Assembly (NCBI GenBank): GCA_963785035.1
Contig: CAWATG010000015.1
Coordinates: 204,462-268,461, forward strand
From: CAWATG01 sp963785035
GTDB taxonomy: Bacteria > Actinomycetota > Acidimicrobiia > IMCC26256 > CAWATG01
DNA length: 64,000 bases
Direction: 5' to 3'
The notes under the pieces were generated by a model. That model did not search any database. It saw only the letters and a list, made by a program, of their open reading frames with translations, and was not told the DNA's origin. The position numbers and the translations under genes were made by a program. Shown in pieces: positions 43,416-51,443 of this stretch. The first letter of the stretch is position 1. Every line of letters starts with the position of its first letter.

Positions 43416-44396
43416 GTGCGTCGCAGGCGCTATGCCGTCGCGCTCCTGATCCCCGAGCCTGCGCGTCACGGCATCGATGCGTTGCGCCATGCCCTCGGCG
43501 ACACACAGCGGTTCCGAATCCCGACGCACATCACGCTCGTTGCGCCGTTGAACATCCGTGACGACGAACTCGATGGAGCGCTCGCGGTCGTGAGAGATGC
43601 GGGAGCGCGAAGTCGCCCGTTGCGCCTGGAACTTGGCCCAGCCGAGACCTTTCTGCCTGATGCGCCGGTGTTGTACCTCGCCGTCGGTGACCAGGGCGCC
43701 GTTCGTGCGCTTCGTACGCTTCGTGCGTTGCTGATGGTCGTGCCGTTCGAACGCCCGGATGAGCGGCCGTACGTGCCGCATGTGACGTTGCTGACCCACG
43801 GCTCGCCCGAGAAGATCCATGCAGCGGTGCAGGCGTTGTGCGACGCACGGTTTGGCGCCGTGGTGGAATATCTGACCGTGTTGGAATGCCATGAAGATTC
43901 GGTGTGGCGTCCGGCGGCGGAAGTGCCGCTCGGCGCACCGGTCGTTGTGGGCCGCGGGTCTGTCGATGTCGAGCTGGCCATCTCGACGGTTGTCGATCCC
44001 GAAGCAAAGCGACTCATGATCCAGGTTCGTGACGAGGTGGCCGGCGAGCAGGGGGAATGGCCACACGACGACCGTGAAGCGGTTGTGATCACGGCTCGTC
44101 ACGATGGCGTCGTTGTGGGCGCGCTCGCTGGTTGGATCGGCATGGGGCGTGGGCGGGTCGATGAGGTCGCGGTCGCCAAGGACGTGCGTCGCCAGGGAAT
44201 CGGTTCGCGCCTGTTGGCGGCTTTCGAGTCGGCGGCCAATGATCGTCGTTGCCCGAAGCTCACCATGCGTGTGCCTGCGGCCTCGACAGCGCAGGTGTGG
44301 TGCGAGAACCGAGGGTGGCACGTGGCCCCAGGCAAGAGCGACATGGCCGCTCAGGCGACGCTGACGGACAACCTTGTGGAGATGCTGCGAGGCTGA
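43416..44396 (+). CDS. 2H phosphoesterase (2'-5' RNA ligase-like) fused to a GNAT acetyltransferase
   Basis: A 326-residue two-domain protein. Residues 1-170 are a 2H phosphoesterase: the two HxTx motifs are H38-I-T40-L and H122-V-T124-L, spaced as in LigT/CPDase enzymes that act on 2',3'- or 2',5'-linked RNA ends. Residues 190-326 are a GNAT N-acetyltransferase with the acetyl-CoA motif VDEVAVAKDVRRQGIGSRLL and a typical C-terminal QVWCENRGW. No stop or frame change separates them, so this is a genuine fusion as read. An RNA-end or small-molecule modifying role is possible, but I know of no characterised protein with this pairing. Confidence 0.82.
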   Translation: MRRRRYAVALLIPEPARHGIDALRHALGDTQRFRIPTHITLVAPLNIRDDELDGALAVVRDAGARSRPLRLELGPAETFLPDAPVLYLAVGDQGAVRALRTLRALLMVVPFERPDERPYVPHVTLLTHGSPEKIHAAVQALCDARFGAVVEYLTVLECHEDSVWRPAAEVPLGAPVVVGRGSVDVELAISTVVDPEAKRLMIQVRDEVAGEQGEWPHDDREAVVITARHDGVVVGALAGWIGMGRGRVDEVAVAKDVRRQGIGSRLLAAFESAANDRRCPKLTMRVPAASTAQVWCENRGWHVAPGKSDMAAQATLTDNLVEMLRG

Positions 44397-44400
44397 GGCC

Positions 44401-44724
44401 CTAGGCGGGCGGTGCGGTGGTGACGATTGCAGGACCTGGCGCGACGGGAGCGCCAGGTGTCGTCGCAGCTGGGGTTGTCGTGCAGTTCGGGACCTTGATC
44501 TTGTAGTCGGCGATTGCGCACGAACAGGTCTTGGCGCATTCCTGAATGTCGGATCGGTAGATCCACGAGCCGAGCGCCAACGCTGCGAGCACCACGACGA
44601 ACACGATCTTTGTGAGGGCCTTTTTGATGAGGACCATCGCGGTCAGTGCCAATGCACCGAAACTGCCTGTGGCGACGACGGTGATCGTGCGAAGCTTTTC
44701 GGTGTCGAGCCAGCTAGGAAGCAT
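44401..44724 (-). CDS. Small membrane protein of unknown function
   Basis: About 107 residues from ATG 44724, 12 nt after the glpX stop. Two hydrophobic segments (TVVATGSFGALALTAMVLI and IVFVVVLAALALGSWIY) are followed by a Cys-containing segment (DIQECAKTCSCAIADYKI) and a Thr/Pro/Ala tail. The layout suggests a membrane-anchored outer cysteine domain. I recognise no family. It is probably co-transcribed with glpX. Confidence 0.6.
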   Translation of the reverse strand: MLPSWLDTEKLRTITVVATGSFGALALTAMVLIKKALTKIVFVVVLAALALGSWIYRSDIQECAKTCSCAIADYKIKVPNCTTTPAATTPGAPVAPGPAIVTTAPPA

Positions 44725-44735
44725 GGCCCACGTTT

Positions 44736-45731
44736 CTAGTCGAATTTGACGCTCGAGTAGCGCATCAACTTCTGCCACTTGTGGCGTGCGTCGACGCGCC
44801 GAATTGTTCCGGACTTCGAACGCATGACGAGCGACTGTGTAGAAGCGCCATCACCGAAGTAGCGGACGCCTTGGAGGAGCTCGCCGTCGGTGATGCCGGT
44901 CGCTGCGAAGAAGACGTCGTCGCCCGAGACGAGGTCTTCGATATGCAACACCTTGTCGAGGTCATAACCTGCGTCGAGCGCGGCGGTACGTTCTGCCTCA
45001 TTGCGGGGCCAGAGCTTGCCCTGGAGGGCGCCGCCGAGCGCCTTGAGGGCGCACGCGGCGATGACACCTTCGGGCGTTCCACCGATGCCGAAAAGGATGT
45101 TTGCGCCACTTTCGGACCATGCGGTCGAGATGGCGCCGGCGACATCACCATCGGGAATGAGGCGGATGCGAACGCCCGCTTCACGGCATTCCTGGATGAT
45201 CCCGGCGTGGCGGTCGCGATCCAGAATCACGGCGGTGACATCGTCGAGGTCCTCGCCGAGGACCTTCGCGACGGCCTCGAGGTTGGCTTTGACCGGTGCG
45301 TTGATGTCGATGACGCCGGCAGCTTCGGGACCGACTGCGATCTTGTCCATGTAGACACACGGTCCAGGGTCGAACATCGTGCCGCGTTCGGACACCGCGA
45401 TCACGGCGATGGCGTTCGGGCGACCGAGCGAGGTGAGCGTGGTGCCGTCGATCGGGTCGACGGCGATGTCGCAACGTGGCGCGGAGCCGTCGCCGATCTC
45501 CTCACCGTTGAAGAGCATGGGCGCTTCGTCCTTTTCGCCTTCACCGATGACGACGATGCCGTCCATCGAGACGGTGTTGAGGACGACTCGCATCGCGTCG
45601 ACGGCAGCGCCATCGGCGGCGTTCTTGTCGCCGCGACCCATCCAGCGGCCTGCGGCAAGCGCGGCGGCTTCGGTGACGCGGACCAGTTCCATGGCCAGGT
45701 TGCGATCTGGTGCTTGTACTTCTTCGTCCAT
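44736..45731 (-). CDS. glpX: Fructose-1,6-bisphosphatase class II
   Basis: GlpX hydrolyses fructose-1,6-bisphosphate in gluconeogenesis; many actinobacteria have only this class. The 331-residue protein shows GEGEKDEAPML (63-73) and the lithium-sensitive phosphatase motif D92-PIDGTT, followed by GRPNAIAVIA and GIGGTPEGVIAACALKALGG. Start ATG 45731 follows GAGGAGC. Complete. Confidence 0.95.
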   Translation of the reverse strand: MDEEVQAPDRNLAMELVRVTEAAALAAGRWMGRGDKNAADGAAVDAMRVVLNTVSMDGIVVIGEGEKDEAPMLFNGEEIGDGSAPRCDIAVDPIDGTTLTSLGRPNAIAVIAVSERGTMFDPGPCVYMDKIAVGPEAAGVIDINAPVKANLEAVAKVLGEDLDDVTAVILDRDRHAGIIQECREAGVRIRLIPDGDVAGAISTAWSESGANILFGIGGTPEGVIAACALKALGGALQGKLWPRNEAERTAALDAGYDLDKVLHIEDLVSGDDVFFAATGITDGELLQGVRYFGDGASTQSLVMRSKSGTIRRVDARHKWQKLMRYSSVKFD

Positions 45732-45903
45732 CGGATGCTCCTCGAGCTCGCGTGGGGATGCCTGACTTTACGCGCACGGCTTCGCGATCTTCGTTCCGAT
45801 GGTGTACTCGGTCACGTTGCGTGGTGGTTGGCAGGCGGTCCTGTGGTGAGCTAGACCTCTACGGGGCTCCGAATCGTGGGGAGCGCATCAGAACGGAGAA
45901 CCG

Positions 45904-46668
45904 ATGAGCGGACGTTTGGCGGGCAAGGTTGTATTGGTGACCGGCGCCGCATCTGGTCTTGGTGAGGCGTGTGTCTCCCGGTTCCGAGCCGATGGCGCGA
46001 TACCGGTGAGCGCCGATATCACCACCGGTGTCGACTACGTGCTCGACGTGCGTGACGAGCCGGCGATCGAGGCGATGCTCGCGGCGATCGTCGCCGAACA
46101 CGGCCGTGTCGACGGTGTGGTCAACGCTGCGGGCGTGGGAGGCGGCGGACCGGTCCACAATCTCGGCCAGGACGAGTGGGACCGTGTGATGGACATCAAT
46201 CTCAAGGGCACGTATTTGGTCACCAAGCACGTGCTCAAGGCGATGCTCGCGCAGGACCCGATCGATTCGGAGCGCGGCTCGATCGTCAACATCGCCAGCA
46301 TCGAAGGGCTCGAAGGCACCGCCGGCGGCAGCGCCTACAACGCATCGAAGGGTGGTGTCGTGCTCCTGACCAAGAACCTCGCGATCGACTACGGCCGCCA
46401 GGGCATCCGGACCAATGCGATCTGTCCGGGTTTCATCCTCACGCCATTGTTGACGGGCGCGTTCGAGCTCATGAAGGGGACGGGCATTCGCGAGACGATC
46501 CAGGACGAGCACAAGCTCCGCCGTTTCGGCCGTCCCGATGAGATCGCGGCGGTTGCTTCGTTCCTGTTGTCATCGGACGCGTCGTTCGTGACGGGCAATG
46601 CCATCGCAGTCGACGGTGGTTTCACCGCCGGACGTGACCCAGGTGTGACCGAGCTGTTCGGCCTGTGA
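45904..46668 (+). CDS. Short-chain dehydrogenase/reductase (FabG-like)
   Basis: A 254-residue classical SDR. VVLVTGAASGLGEACVSRF is the NAD(P) loop, VVNAAGVGG the NAG motif, and the catalytic Ser/Tyr/Lys are in NIASIEGLEGTAGG and YNASKGG. The end TGNAIAVDGGFTAG is typical. It could act on a hydroxy- or keto-acyl, steroid or sugar alcohol substrate; sequence alone does not say. Its stop overlaps the GTG of the downstream methyltransferase, so the two are coupled. Confidence 0.9.
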   Translation: MSGRLAGKVVLVTGAASGLGEACVSRFRADGAIPVSADITTGVDYVLDVRDEPAIEAMLAAIVAEHGRVDGVVNAAGVGGGGPVHNLGQDEWDRVMDINLKGTYLVTKHVLKAMLAQDPIDSERGSIVNIASIEGLEGTAGGSAYNASKGGVVLLTKNLAIDYGRQGIRTNAICPGFILTPLLTGAFELMKGTGIRETIQDEHKLRRFGRPDEIAAVASFLLSSDASFVTGNAIAVDGGFTAGRDPGVTELFGL

Positions 46669-47313
46669 CCGCGCACCCCATGGTGCACGTGATGGACGAT
46701 CGAGCCCTCGAGGTTGCCCGTGCCGCGAAGGGTTTCATGCCCGACGACGAGGGTCTCGCGCTTTTCGAAGCGGGATGTGCGGGGGGCGCGCTCGGTCCGC
46801 TGTTGGAGGTCGGCACCTACTGCGGCAAGTCCGCGGTCTATCTCGGGTAGTGCGGCGCGTGCGGTGGGGACGGTGTTGTTCACTGTCGATCATCACCGCG
46901 GCTCGGAGGAGAACCAGGCCGGTTGGGAGCACCACGACCGTGAGCTTGTCGATCCGGAGACGGGACGGATGGACACGTTGCCGTTCTTCCGCCGCACCAT
47001 GGAACGCTCCGGCCTAGAAGATTCGGTCATTGCGGTGCTCGGCGAGTCGACGACCGTCGCGCGGTATTGGGCGACGCCACTGGGGTTCCTCTTTATCGAC
47101 GGGGGACACGCCGAGGACGTGGCGTTGGCCGACTTCGAGCGATGGGCCGGGTTCGTGATCTGCGGCGGCGTGCTGGCGATCCACGATGTGTTCGAGGATC
47201 CTGGCGATGGGGGACAGGCGCCGTTTCATGTGTGGGAGCGCGCGGTTGCGCAGGGCTTCGTGCCGCTCACGACAACCGGCAGCCTCCGCACACTCCGTGC
47301 GCCCGGGCGGTAG
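46665..47313 (+). CDS. Class I SAM methyltransferase, copy 1 (frameshifted)
   Basis: A Methyltransf_24-type enzyme. The SAM loop is LLEVGTYCGKSAVYLG, and LFIDGGHAEDVALADFERWA with GGVLAIHD forms the metal-binding motif of this family. The frame breaks at about 46848-46850: here the DNA reads CTCGGGTAG, while the second copy at 51666-52211 reads CTCGGCAGT, so one inserted base created the stop. GTG 46665 overlaps the SDR stop. It is the upstream member of a direct repeat pair flanking the toxin island; the copies share long identical runs. Unlike copy 2, it keeps the 36-residue catalytic segment. Confidence 0.8.
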
Positions 47314-47402
47314 CCGCCGCGTCGACGTTCGCACCCGTACCCCTCCACGGCGAGTCGTTGCAGGCGGTCCCGAGGTCGACGGGAAGCGTGGGGCAAAGTC
47401 AG

Positions 47403-47431
47403 TTGTCAACCATCGGGGTGAGGTATATTAT
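47403..47431 (+). promoter_or_regulatory. Promoter of the Fic gene
   Basis: TTGTCA and TATTAT are separated by exactly 17 bp, with the -10 36 nt before the Fic ATG. This AT-rich patch stands out in GC-rich DNA. AAAGGTAG near 47444 may serve as ribosome site. Confidence 0.6.
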
Positions 47432-47466
47432 CCATCATCATAAAGGTAGCGAATGGAGTTACACCG

Positions 47467-48606
47467 ATGTTATTCGCGACCCCCGATCTGGGTCCCCGCG
47501 AGCACGAGGTTCTCGATCAGGTGCAGGACCTCAAAGAAAAGCTGCGCTGGCAATTGCACGAGCCTCGACGTTGGTTCGGGTCGCTTCGTCGCGTCTCATT
47601 CGCGCGAGCGGTGCAGGGATCGAACAGCATCGAGGGCTTCGACGCGGCACTTGACGATGCCGCTGCCGTCGATCTCGGTGAAGAAACACTGAGTGCCGGC
47701 GAAGAGACCGAACGAGCACTCAAGGGCTACCGCGACGCGATGACGTTCGTGCTCCAACTCGCCAACGAACCAAGGTTTCATTACGGCGAGCAGCTACTGA
47801 AGAGTCTCCACTTCATCATGACCAGCTACGACCTCAAGAACCGCCCGGGCCTTTACCGCGCCGGAGACATCTACGTCCGCAATGACGACACCGGCAGGAT
47901 CATCTACACGGGTGCGGGCATCGATGAAGTGGACGGCCTCATGAACGAGCTTGTCCTGCAACTCAACGAGGAGGTCAGCTCCGATTGCCCTGTACTCGTG
48001 CGTGCCGCGATGGCGCACCTCAATCTCGTTCTCATTCACCCGTTCCGTGACGGCAACGGCCGTATGGCGCGCTGCCTCCAGACGCTGGTCCTGGCGCGCG
48101 AGCAGATCCTCGAACCTGGTTTTTGCAGCATCGAGGAATACCTGGGTCGAAATACTCAGGCGTACTACGACGTTCTTGCGGAAGTCGGTGGTGGGAAATG
48201 GCAGCCGACGCGCGGCGCATTGCCGTGGGTGCGTTTCACGATCACGGCGCACCATCGTCAGGCCCGCACGATGTTGCGACGGATCAAGGAGTCGGAGCGT
48301 CTCTGGGAGGAACTCGAAATCATCGCCGCGAAGCACGGGTTTCCGGAGCGCTCAATCGTCGCGCTGTATGACGCGGCAATCGGCTACCGCATTCGCAACG
48401 CTACATACCGGGCGATCCACGAGGACGAGGTCACCGATGGAATGGCGAGCCGCGACTTGCGGATGATGGCCGATGCGGGATTGCTCATCCCGCACGGTGA
48501 AAAGCGTGGCCGCTACTACACCCGCGGCCGTGAACTCGCCGAGCGACGCGAGCAGATTGTTGACGCTCGCGATCCGCGAGACGACTCCGATCCCTTCGGG
48601 GGTTGA
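47467..48606 (+). CDS. Fic family protein (AMP-transferase type, with built-in inhibitory motif)
   Basis: A 379-residue Fic protein. The active-site loop HPFRDGNGRMAR starts at His191 and is canonical. The N-terminal inhibitory helix motif S52-xxx-E56-G57 (in GSNSIEGF) marks an intramolecularly inhibited Fic, so no separate antitoxin is needed. The N-terminal Fic_N part is present, and the C-terminal region (ASRDLRMMADAGLLIPHGEKRGRYY) looks like a winged helix. Fic enzymes usually transfer AMP to a target Thr/Tyr. It starts at ATG 47467 behind its own promoter and is the first gene of the toxin island. Confidence 0.9.
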   Translation: MLFATPDLGPREHEVLDQVQDLKEKLRWQLHEPRRWFGSLRRVSFARAVQGSNSIEGFDAALDDAAAVDLGEETLSAGEETERALKGYRDAMTFVLQLANEPRFHYGEQLLKSLHFIMTSYDLKNRPGLYRAGDIYVRNDDTGRIIYTGAGIDEVDGLMNELVLQLNEEVSSDCPVLVRAAMAHLNLVLIHPFRDGNGRMARCLQTLVLAREQILEPGFCSIEEYLGRNTQAYYDVLAEVGGGKWQPTRGALPWVRFTITAHHRQARTMLRRIKESERLWEELEIIAAKHGFPERSIVALYDAAIGYRIRNATYRAIHEDEVTDGMASRDLRMMADAGLLIPHGEKRGRYYTRGRELAERREQIVDARDPRDDSDPFGG

Positions 48607-48641
48607 GGGGATGCGCACGTGATGGGTGTCGACCTGCTCGA

Positions 48642-49013
48642 TCAATTGTGTTTTCGGAACGACCGGTCGAACGACGCGACCGTTCCGACGCCTGTTCGTT
48701 CTGCGCTGGCGACAAGGTAGGCCTCGGCGAAGTCGAGACGCTCGAGTTCGTAGACCTCGACGGCGCGGAGCAGGAGGTCCTCGTCGACCACGTGTATCGG
48801 GTCGAACGCGATCATCGCTCGAACCATGTCGGCGATTCGGAGACGTTCGACTTCGTAATAGGACTCGAGGACATAGACGACCTCGGCGACGACGAGGTCT
48901 GCCAGGAGCAGCTCGTCCGCTGTTGCGAGGAAGCGCGTTGCCCGAGCGGCTTGGTCCGGCGGATCGCCGGTGAAATGGCGGATCAGGATGTTGGTGTCGA
49001 CGAAGGCGCTCAA
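48642..49013 (-). CDS. PIN-domain toxin (VapC family)
   Basis: A 123-residue PIN ribonuclease. The metal-binding acids are in AFVDTNILIRHF (Asp6), LADLVVAEVVYVLESYY and DFAEAYLVASAERTGVGTVASFD. Start ATG 49013 overlaps the antitoxin stop (ATGA), the usual toxin-second order. It is convergent with Fic. The RNA target is unknown. Confidence 0.87.
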   Translation of the reverse strand: MSAFVDTNILIRHFTGDPPDQAARATRFLATADELLLADLVVAEVVYVLESYYEVERLRIADMVRAMIAFDPIHVVDEDLLLRAVEVYELERLDFAEAYLVASAERTGVGTVASFDRSFRKHN

Positions 49014-49258
49014 TGCCGCGAGGCTGTTCGGGCAACACGTGTGCGGCGTCGGACCTCATCCCATGCAACGCCGCGCTTGTCGGCGGGGACGGAAACGGTT
49101 CCCGCTAGGTCCAGGAGATCCGGTGTTCGAGCGAGGAGCGCGCGGTCGCCGTCGATGCGAAATACAACGGCGTCGCCGTCGGTGAGGCCCAGGGCGTCTC
49201 GAACGGCCTTCGGGATTGTGACTTGGCCTTTCGAGGTCAACCGTGCGGCCACTTCCAT
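49010..49258 (-). CDS. AbrB/MazE-type antitoxin of the PIN toxin
   Basis: An 82-residue protein whose N-terminus (RLTSKGQVTIPKAVRDALGLTDGDAVVFR) is the SpoVT/AbrB swapped-hairpin DNA-binding domain. The C-terminal part is basic and polar and should wrap the toxin. AGGAGG lies just upstream of ATG 49258, and an inverted repeat sits over the promoter zone, as expected for autoregulation. It pairs with the toxin at 48642. Confidence 0.88.
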   Translation of the reverse strand: MEVAARLTSKGQVTIPKAVRDALGLTDGDAVVFRIDGDRALLARTPDLLDLAGTVSVPADKRGVAWDEVRRRTRVARTASRH

Positions 49259-49265
49259 TGGTCCT

Positions 49266-49289
49266 CCTTACATCATTGTAAAAGTAAGG
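49266..49289. promoter_or_regulatory. Operator-like nested inverted repeats upstream of the AbrB-type antitoxin
   Basis: CCTTAC (49266-49271) and GTAAGG (49284-49289) enclose a tighter repeat TTACA / TGTAA (49268-49272 and 49277-49281). On the minus strand this covers the ribosome site and a TACAAT that could be a -10. It is a likely antitoxin binding site. Confidence 0.5.
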
Positions 49290-49347
49290 ATACACGTTTT
49301 GCCGGTTCGAGGGAGCGTTTTCCCTAGCGCTCGAAGCCTCTGCGGGC

Positions 49348-49372
49348 GTGCATGCAGAGTGCATGCTTATAT
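49348..49372 (+). promoter_or_regulatory. Repeated GTGCATGC sites and -10 box before the FitA-type antitoxin
   Basis: GTGCATGC occurs at 49348-49355 and 49359-49366; each contains the palindrome GCATGC. TTATAT (49367-49372) follows at once, nine bases before the antitoxin ATG, so transcription would begin only 2-3 nt before the start codon. This is the expected layout for a ribbon-helix-helix repressor acting on its own promoter. Confidence 0.5.
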
Positions 49373-49381
49373 GCTGGTTTC

Positions 49382-49609
49382 ATGAAGACGCTACAGATTC
49401 GGAATGTGCCCGACGACGTGCACGCGCGGCTCAAGGCGCGGGCCGCCCTTGAGGGGATGTCGCTGTCGGAGCTGGCGCTTGGCGAGCTGCGGAGAGCTGC
49501 TGAGCGGCCATCACGACGGGAGCTGCTGGAGCGAGTGCGTGGCCGTAGCAGGGCGCGACTTCGTCTCACTCCGGAACGGGCGGTGCGGGCCGAGCGAGAT
49601 CGCGGTTGA
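49382..49609 (+). CDS. FitA-like ribbon-helix-helix antitoxin
   Basis: A 75-residue protein starting KTLQIRNVPDDVHARLKARAALEGMSLSEL, the Arc-type ribbon-helix-helix signature of FitA/VapB antitoxins. The C-terminal part (RRELLERVRGRSRARL) should bind the toxin. ATG 49382 is the natural start; the frame is open to 49352, but the extra part overlaps the promoter. Its stop overlaps the toxin TTG start (TTGA). Confidence 0.85.
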   Translation: MKTLQIRNVPDDVHARLKARAALEGMSLSELALGELRRAAERPSRRELLERVRGRSRARLRLTPERAVRAERDRG

Positions 49610-50002
49610 TCGTCCTCGATGCGTCCGCTGTCCTCGAACTGCTTCTCAATACCGAGGCCGGGGAACTCGTGTCTGACCGGATCGGAGACGAACTGGAGTC
49701 CCTGCATGTCCCGCACCTGCTGACGGCCGAGGTGGCGCAGGTGTTGCGTCGTTACGTCGCTGACAGCAATGCTCAGTCCGGCGCGCGCTCGGTCAGCGCT
49801 CGAGGACCTGCTCGATCTCGACGCAGCCCGCTATGGGCACGAGGAGCTTCTCCCTCGCGCGTGGGAGCTCCGTGCCAATCTGACGATCTACGACGCTTTG
49901 TACGTGGCACTGACGGAGGCGCTGTCGGCAACCTTGCTGACGTTTGACCGCAAACTCGCCGCTGCGCCCGGTCACGCTGCAAGGGTCGAAGTCCCGGCCT
50001 GA
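49606..50002 (+). CDS. PIN-domain toxin paired with the FitA-like antitoxin (frameshifted)
   Basis: The first frame begins LIVLDASAVLELLLNTEAG and reaches LLTAEVAQVLRRYVADS; the second resumes at LSPARARSALEDLLDLDAARYG and ends with NLTIYDALYVALTEALSATLLTFD, the usual PIN C-terminal half. The acidic residues of the nuclease site are present across both frames. The break is near 49768-49770. The toxin as read is truncated, either by a sequence error or because the pair is inactive. It starts at TTG 49606 within the antitoxin stop. Confidence 0.75.
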
Positions 50003-50146
50003 CTTCCCGGTCTGGCACATATAACAGTTGTCCTGTAAGAATCCGGTGTTCTAACAGGGACGCTATTAGGTGTGTGATGCCGAGCCCGGCACGGGGAGGG
50101 CTTCGCAGCGAACGGCGGGTGAGCGCTCGGATCGTGCCGGCCCCAG

Positions 50147-50178
50147 GTATATCTAGATATACGGTTATCAGATATACT
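50147..50178 (+). promoter_or_regulatory. 16-bp perfect palindrome and -10 box of a leaderless vapB
   Basis: GTATATCTAGATATAC at 50147-50162 is a perfect 16-bp palindrome. A second half-site, GATATAC, lies at 50171-50177 and overlaps the -10 TATACT (50173-50178). The vapB GTG starts seven bases after the -10, so the mRNA would be leaderless. A repressor bound to this site would block the promoter. Confidence 0.65.
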
Positions 50179-50184
50179 TTCTGG

Positions 50185-50391
50185 GTGACAAAGCGACTTG
50201 TGGACATCGAGGACGATCTGCTCACCCGGGCTCGTGAGCTGGGCGGCGCGACGACGATGAAGGACGCGGTCAACACGGCGCTGCGCTCGTTCATCGACAC
50301 CGAGTTGCGCCGCCGGCACCTTCGCCGACTCGAAACCGGCGAGGGAACCGACCTCGGCGATGACGAGGTGATGCAAGGCGCATGGCGGTAG
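50185..50391 (+). CDS. vapB: VapB-type antitoxin
   Basis: A 68-residue protein starting VTKRLVDIEDDLLTRARELGGATTMKDAVNTAL, the VapB (MT_0933/VapB_antitoxin) pattern of a short strand and two helices. The C-terminus (GEGTDLGDDEVMQGAWR) is the toxin-binding tail. GTG 50185 is preferred to an upstream ATG because that extension would include the palindromic operator and promoter. It overlaps vapC by 10 nt. Confidence 0.85.
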   Translation: MTKRLVDIEDDLLTRARELGGATTMKDAVNTALRSFIDTELRRRHLRRLETGEGTDLGDDEVMQGAWR

Positions 50392-50798
50392 GGCCGCTCT
50401 ACCTGGCCGACAAGAGCGCCCTTGCCCGGCTCGGTCACCAAACGGTCGCCGATCGTCTGGGGCCGCTCCTCGTCGAGGGTCTGGTTGCCACCTGCCCGAT
50501 CATCGATCTCGAGGTGCTCTACAGCGCACGCTCACTCGCAGACTATGAGGCGATCCTGGCCGAACGCCGAGCACTGCCGTGTCTCCCCCTTACCAAGGAG
50601 ATCACCGATCGCGCCATGGACGTCCAACACCGTCTCGCACGCAAGGGCCGGCACCGCTTGGCGCTGCCCGACCTCTTGATCGCAGCGGTTGGCGAGATCA
50701 ACGATCTGACCGTTGTGCATTACGACGCCGACTACGACCGCATCGCCGAGATCAGCGGTCAACGTGTCGAATGGGTCGTACCTCGCGGATCGCTCTGA
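50382..50798 (+). CDS. vapC: VapC-type PIN toxin
   Basis: A 138-residue PIN ribonuclease. It starts YLADKSALARLGHQTVADRL, with Asp10 as the first acid, has IIDLEVLYSAR (Glu) and ends with LPDLLIAAVGEINDLTVVHYDADYDRIAEI, which supplies the other acids. VapC toxins cut tRNA or rRNA. It is intact and follows vapB with a short overlap. Confidence 0.9.
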   Translation: MAVGPLYLADKSALARLGHQTVADRLGPLLVEGLVATCPIIDLEVLYSARSLADYEAILAERRALPCLPLTKEITDRAMDVQHRLARKGRHRLALPDLLIAAVGEINDLTVVHYDADYDRIAEISGQRVEWVVPRGSL

Positions 50799-50842
50799 CC
50801 ACCGAGGGGGAAGGTGAGGGGCTGTCGCGACAAACCGTCTCC

Positions 50843-51123
50843 ATGGCGCTGCTTCGACACAGGCGACCAGAGATCGTTGCTGCGGCTGCTCGTTGCGGCG
50901 TCCGCAATGTCCGGATCTTTGGATCGGTTGCCGCCGGCAACGCAGACCCGGAGTCGGACATCGATTTTCTTGTCACGCTCGAGCCAGGACGTCGCTGTGC
51001 CGACATCGAAGATCTTTGTCGCTCCTTGGAGGAGTTGCCGGCGCACCCGGGGTTGACATCTTCGCCGAGATCGACCAAACCCTCTCAAGCGAGGTCTTCT
51101 CTGCCTTTGAGCTCATCACGTAG
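50843..51123 (+). CDS. MNT-type nucleotidyltransferase (frameshifted)
   Basis: A small DNA polymerase beta-like nucleotidyltransferase. VRIFGSVAAGNADPESDIDFLV holds the GS and DxD motifs. The frame breaks near 51050: after EELPAHP the other frame continues GVDIFAEIDQTLSSEVFSAFELIT to a stop at 51123, the natural end. One G is missing in the GGGG. Such MNT proteins act as antitoxins to HEPN partners, AMPylating the toxin; no HEPN gene is beside it, so it may be orphaned. Its end overlaps the oppositely oriented nucleotidyltransferase gene. Confidence 0.7.
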
Positions 51124-51420
51124 CGACTCGAGGTAGGGAAGCGCATGCAGGTCCTTGTCTCGTCCGGCCGCACGTTTTGAAGAGATCACATCATCAAGTG
51201 ACGCGACCCTGACGGTCAGGCCGTCGGCGATCTCGACTTCCCCCGCCCGTTCATGCCAGTCGGCGTAGTCAAGTCGGGGTCCCGCCGGCGTGAAGGTGAC
51301 GTCGACATCGCTGGTGGGAAGTGGCGACCCGTGAATTGCAGCAGCGAAACCGCCGAGGACGACATAATCCACGCCTTCATCATTGAGGACCTGGCAGATC
51401 AGTCTGGGGTCGAAGGTCAT
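51085..51420 (-). CDS. Nucleotidyltransferase-like protein with apparent internal deletion
   Basis: ATG 51420 opens a 111-residue frame. The N-terminus (DEGVDYVVLGGFAAAIHGSPLPTSDVDVTF) is the nucleotidyltransferase core with the G-x-S-x-D-x-D-like motif. The C-terminus (GLTVRVASLDDVISSKRAAGRDKDLHALPYLESLRDEL) is also conserved in the family. The roughly 60 residues normally between them are missing (DVDVTFTPA runs straight into GPRLDYADWHE). It is probably inactive. The gene overlaps the 3' end of the MNT gene on the other strand. Confidence 0.65.
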   Translation of the reverse strand: MTFDPRLICQVLNDEGVDYVVLGGFAAAIHGSPLPTSDVDVTFTPAGPRLDYADWHERAGEVEIADGLTVRVASLDDVISSKRAAGRDKDLHALPYLESLRDELKGREDLA

Positions 51421-51443
51421 CAGCTGGTCGTGCGACGGCGGCT

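Noticed and set aside
44781..45854. A 357-codon plus-strand frame opposite glpX
   Set aside because: glpX motifs on the minus strand are complete; the plus frame is a GC-driven shadow.
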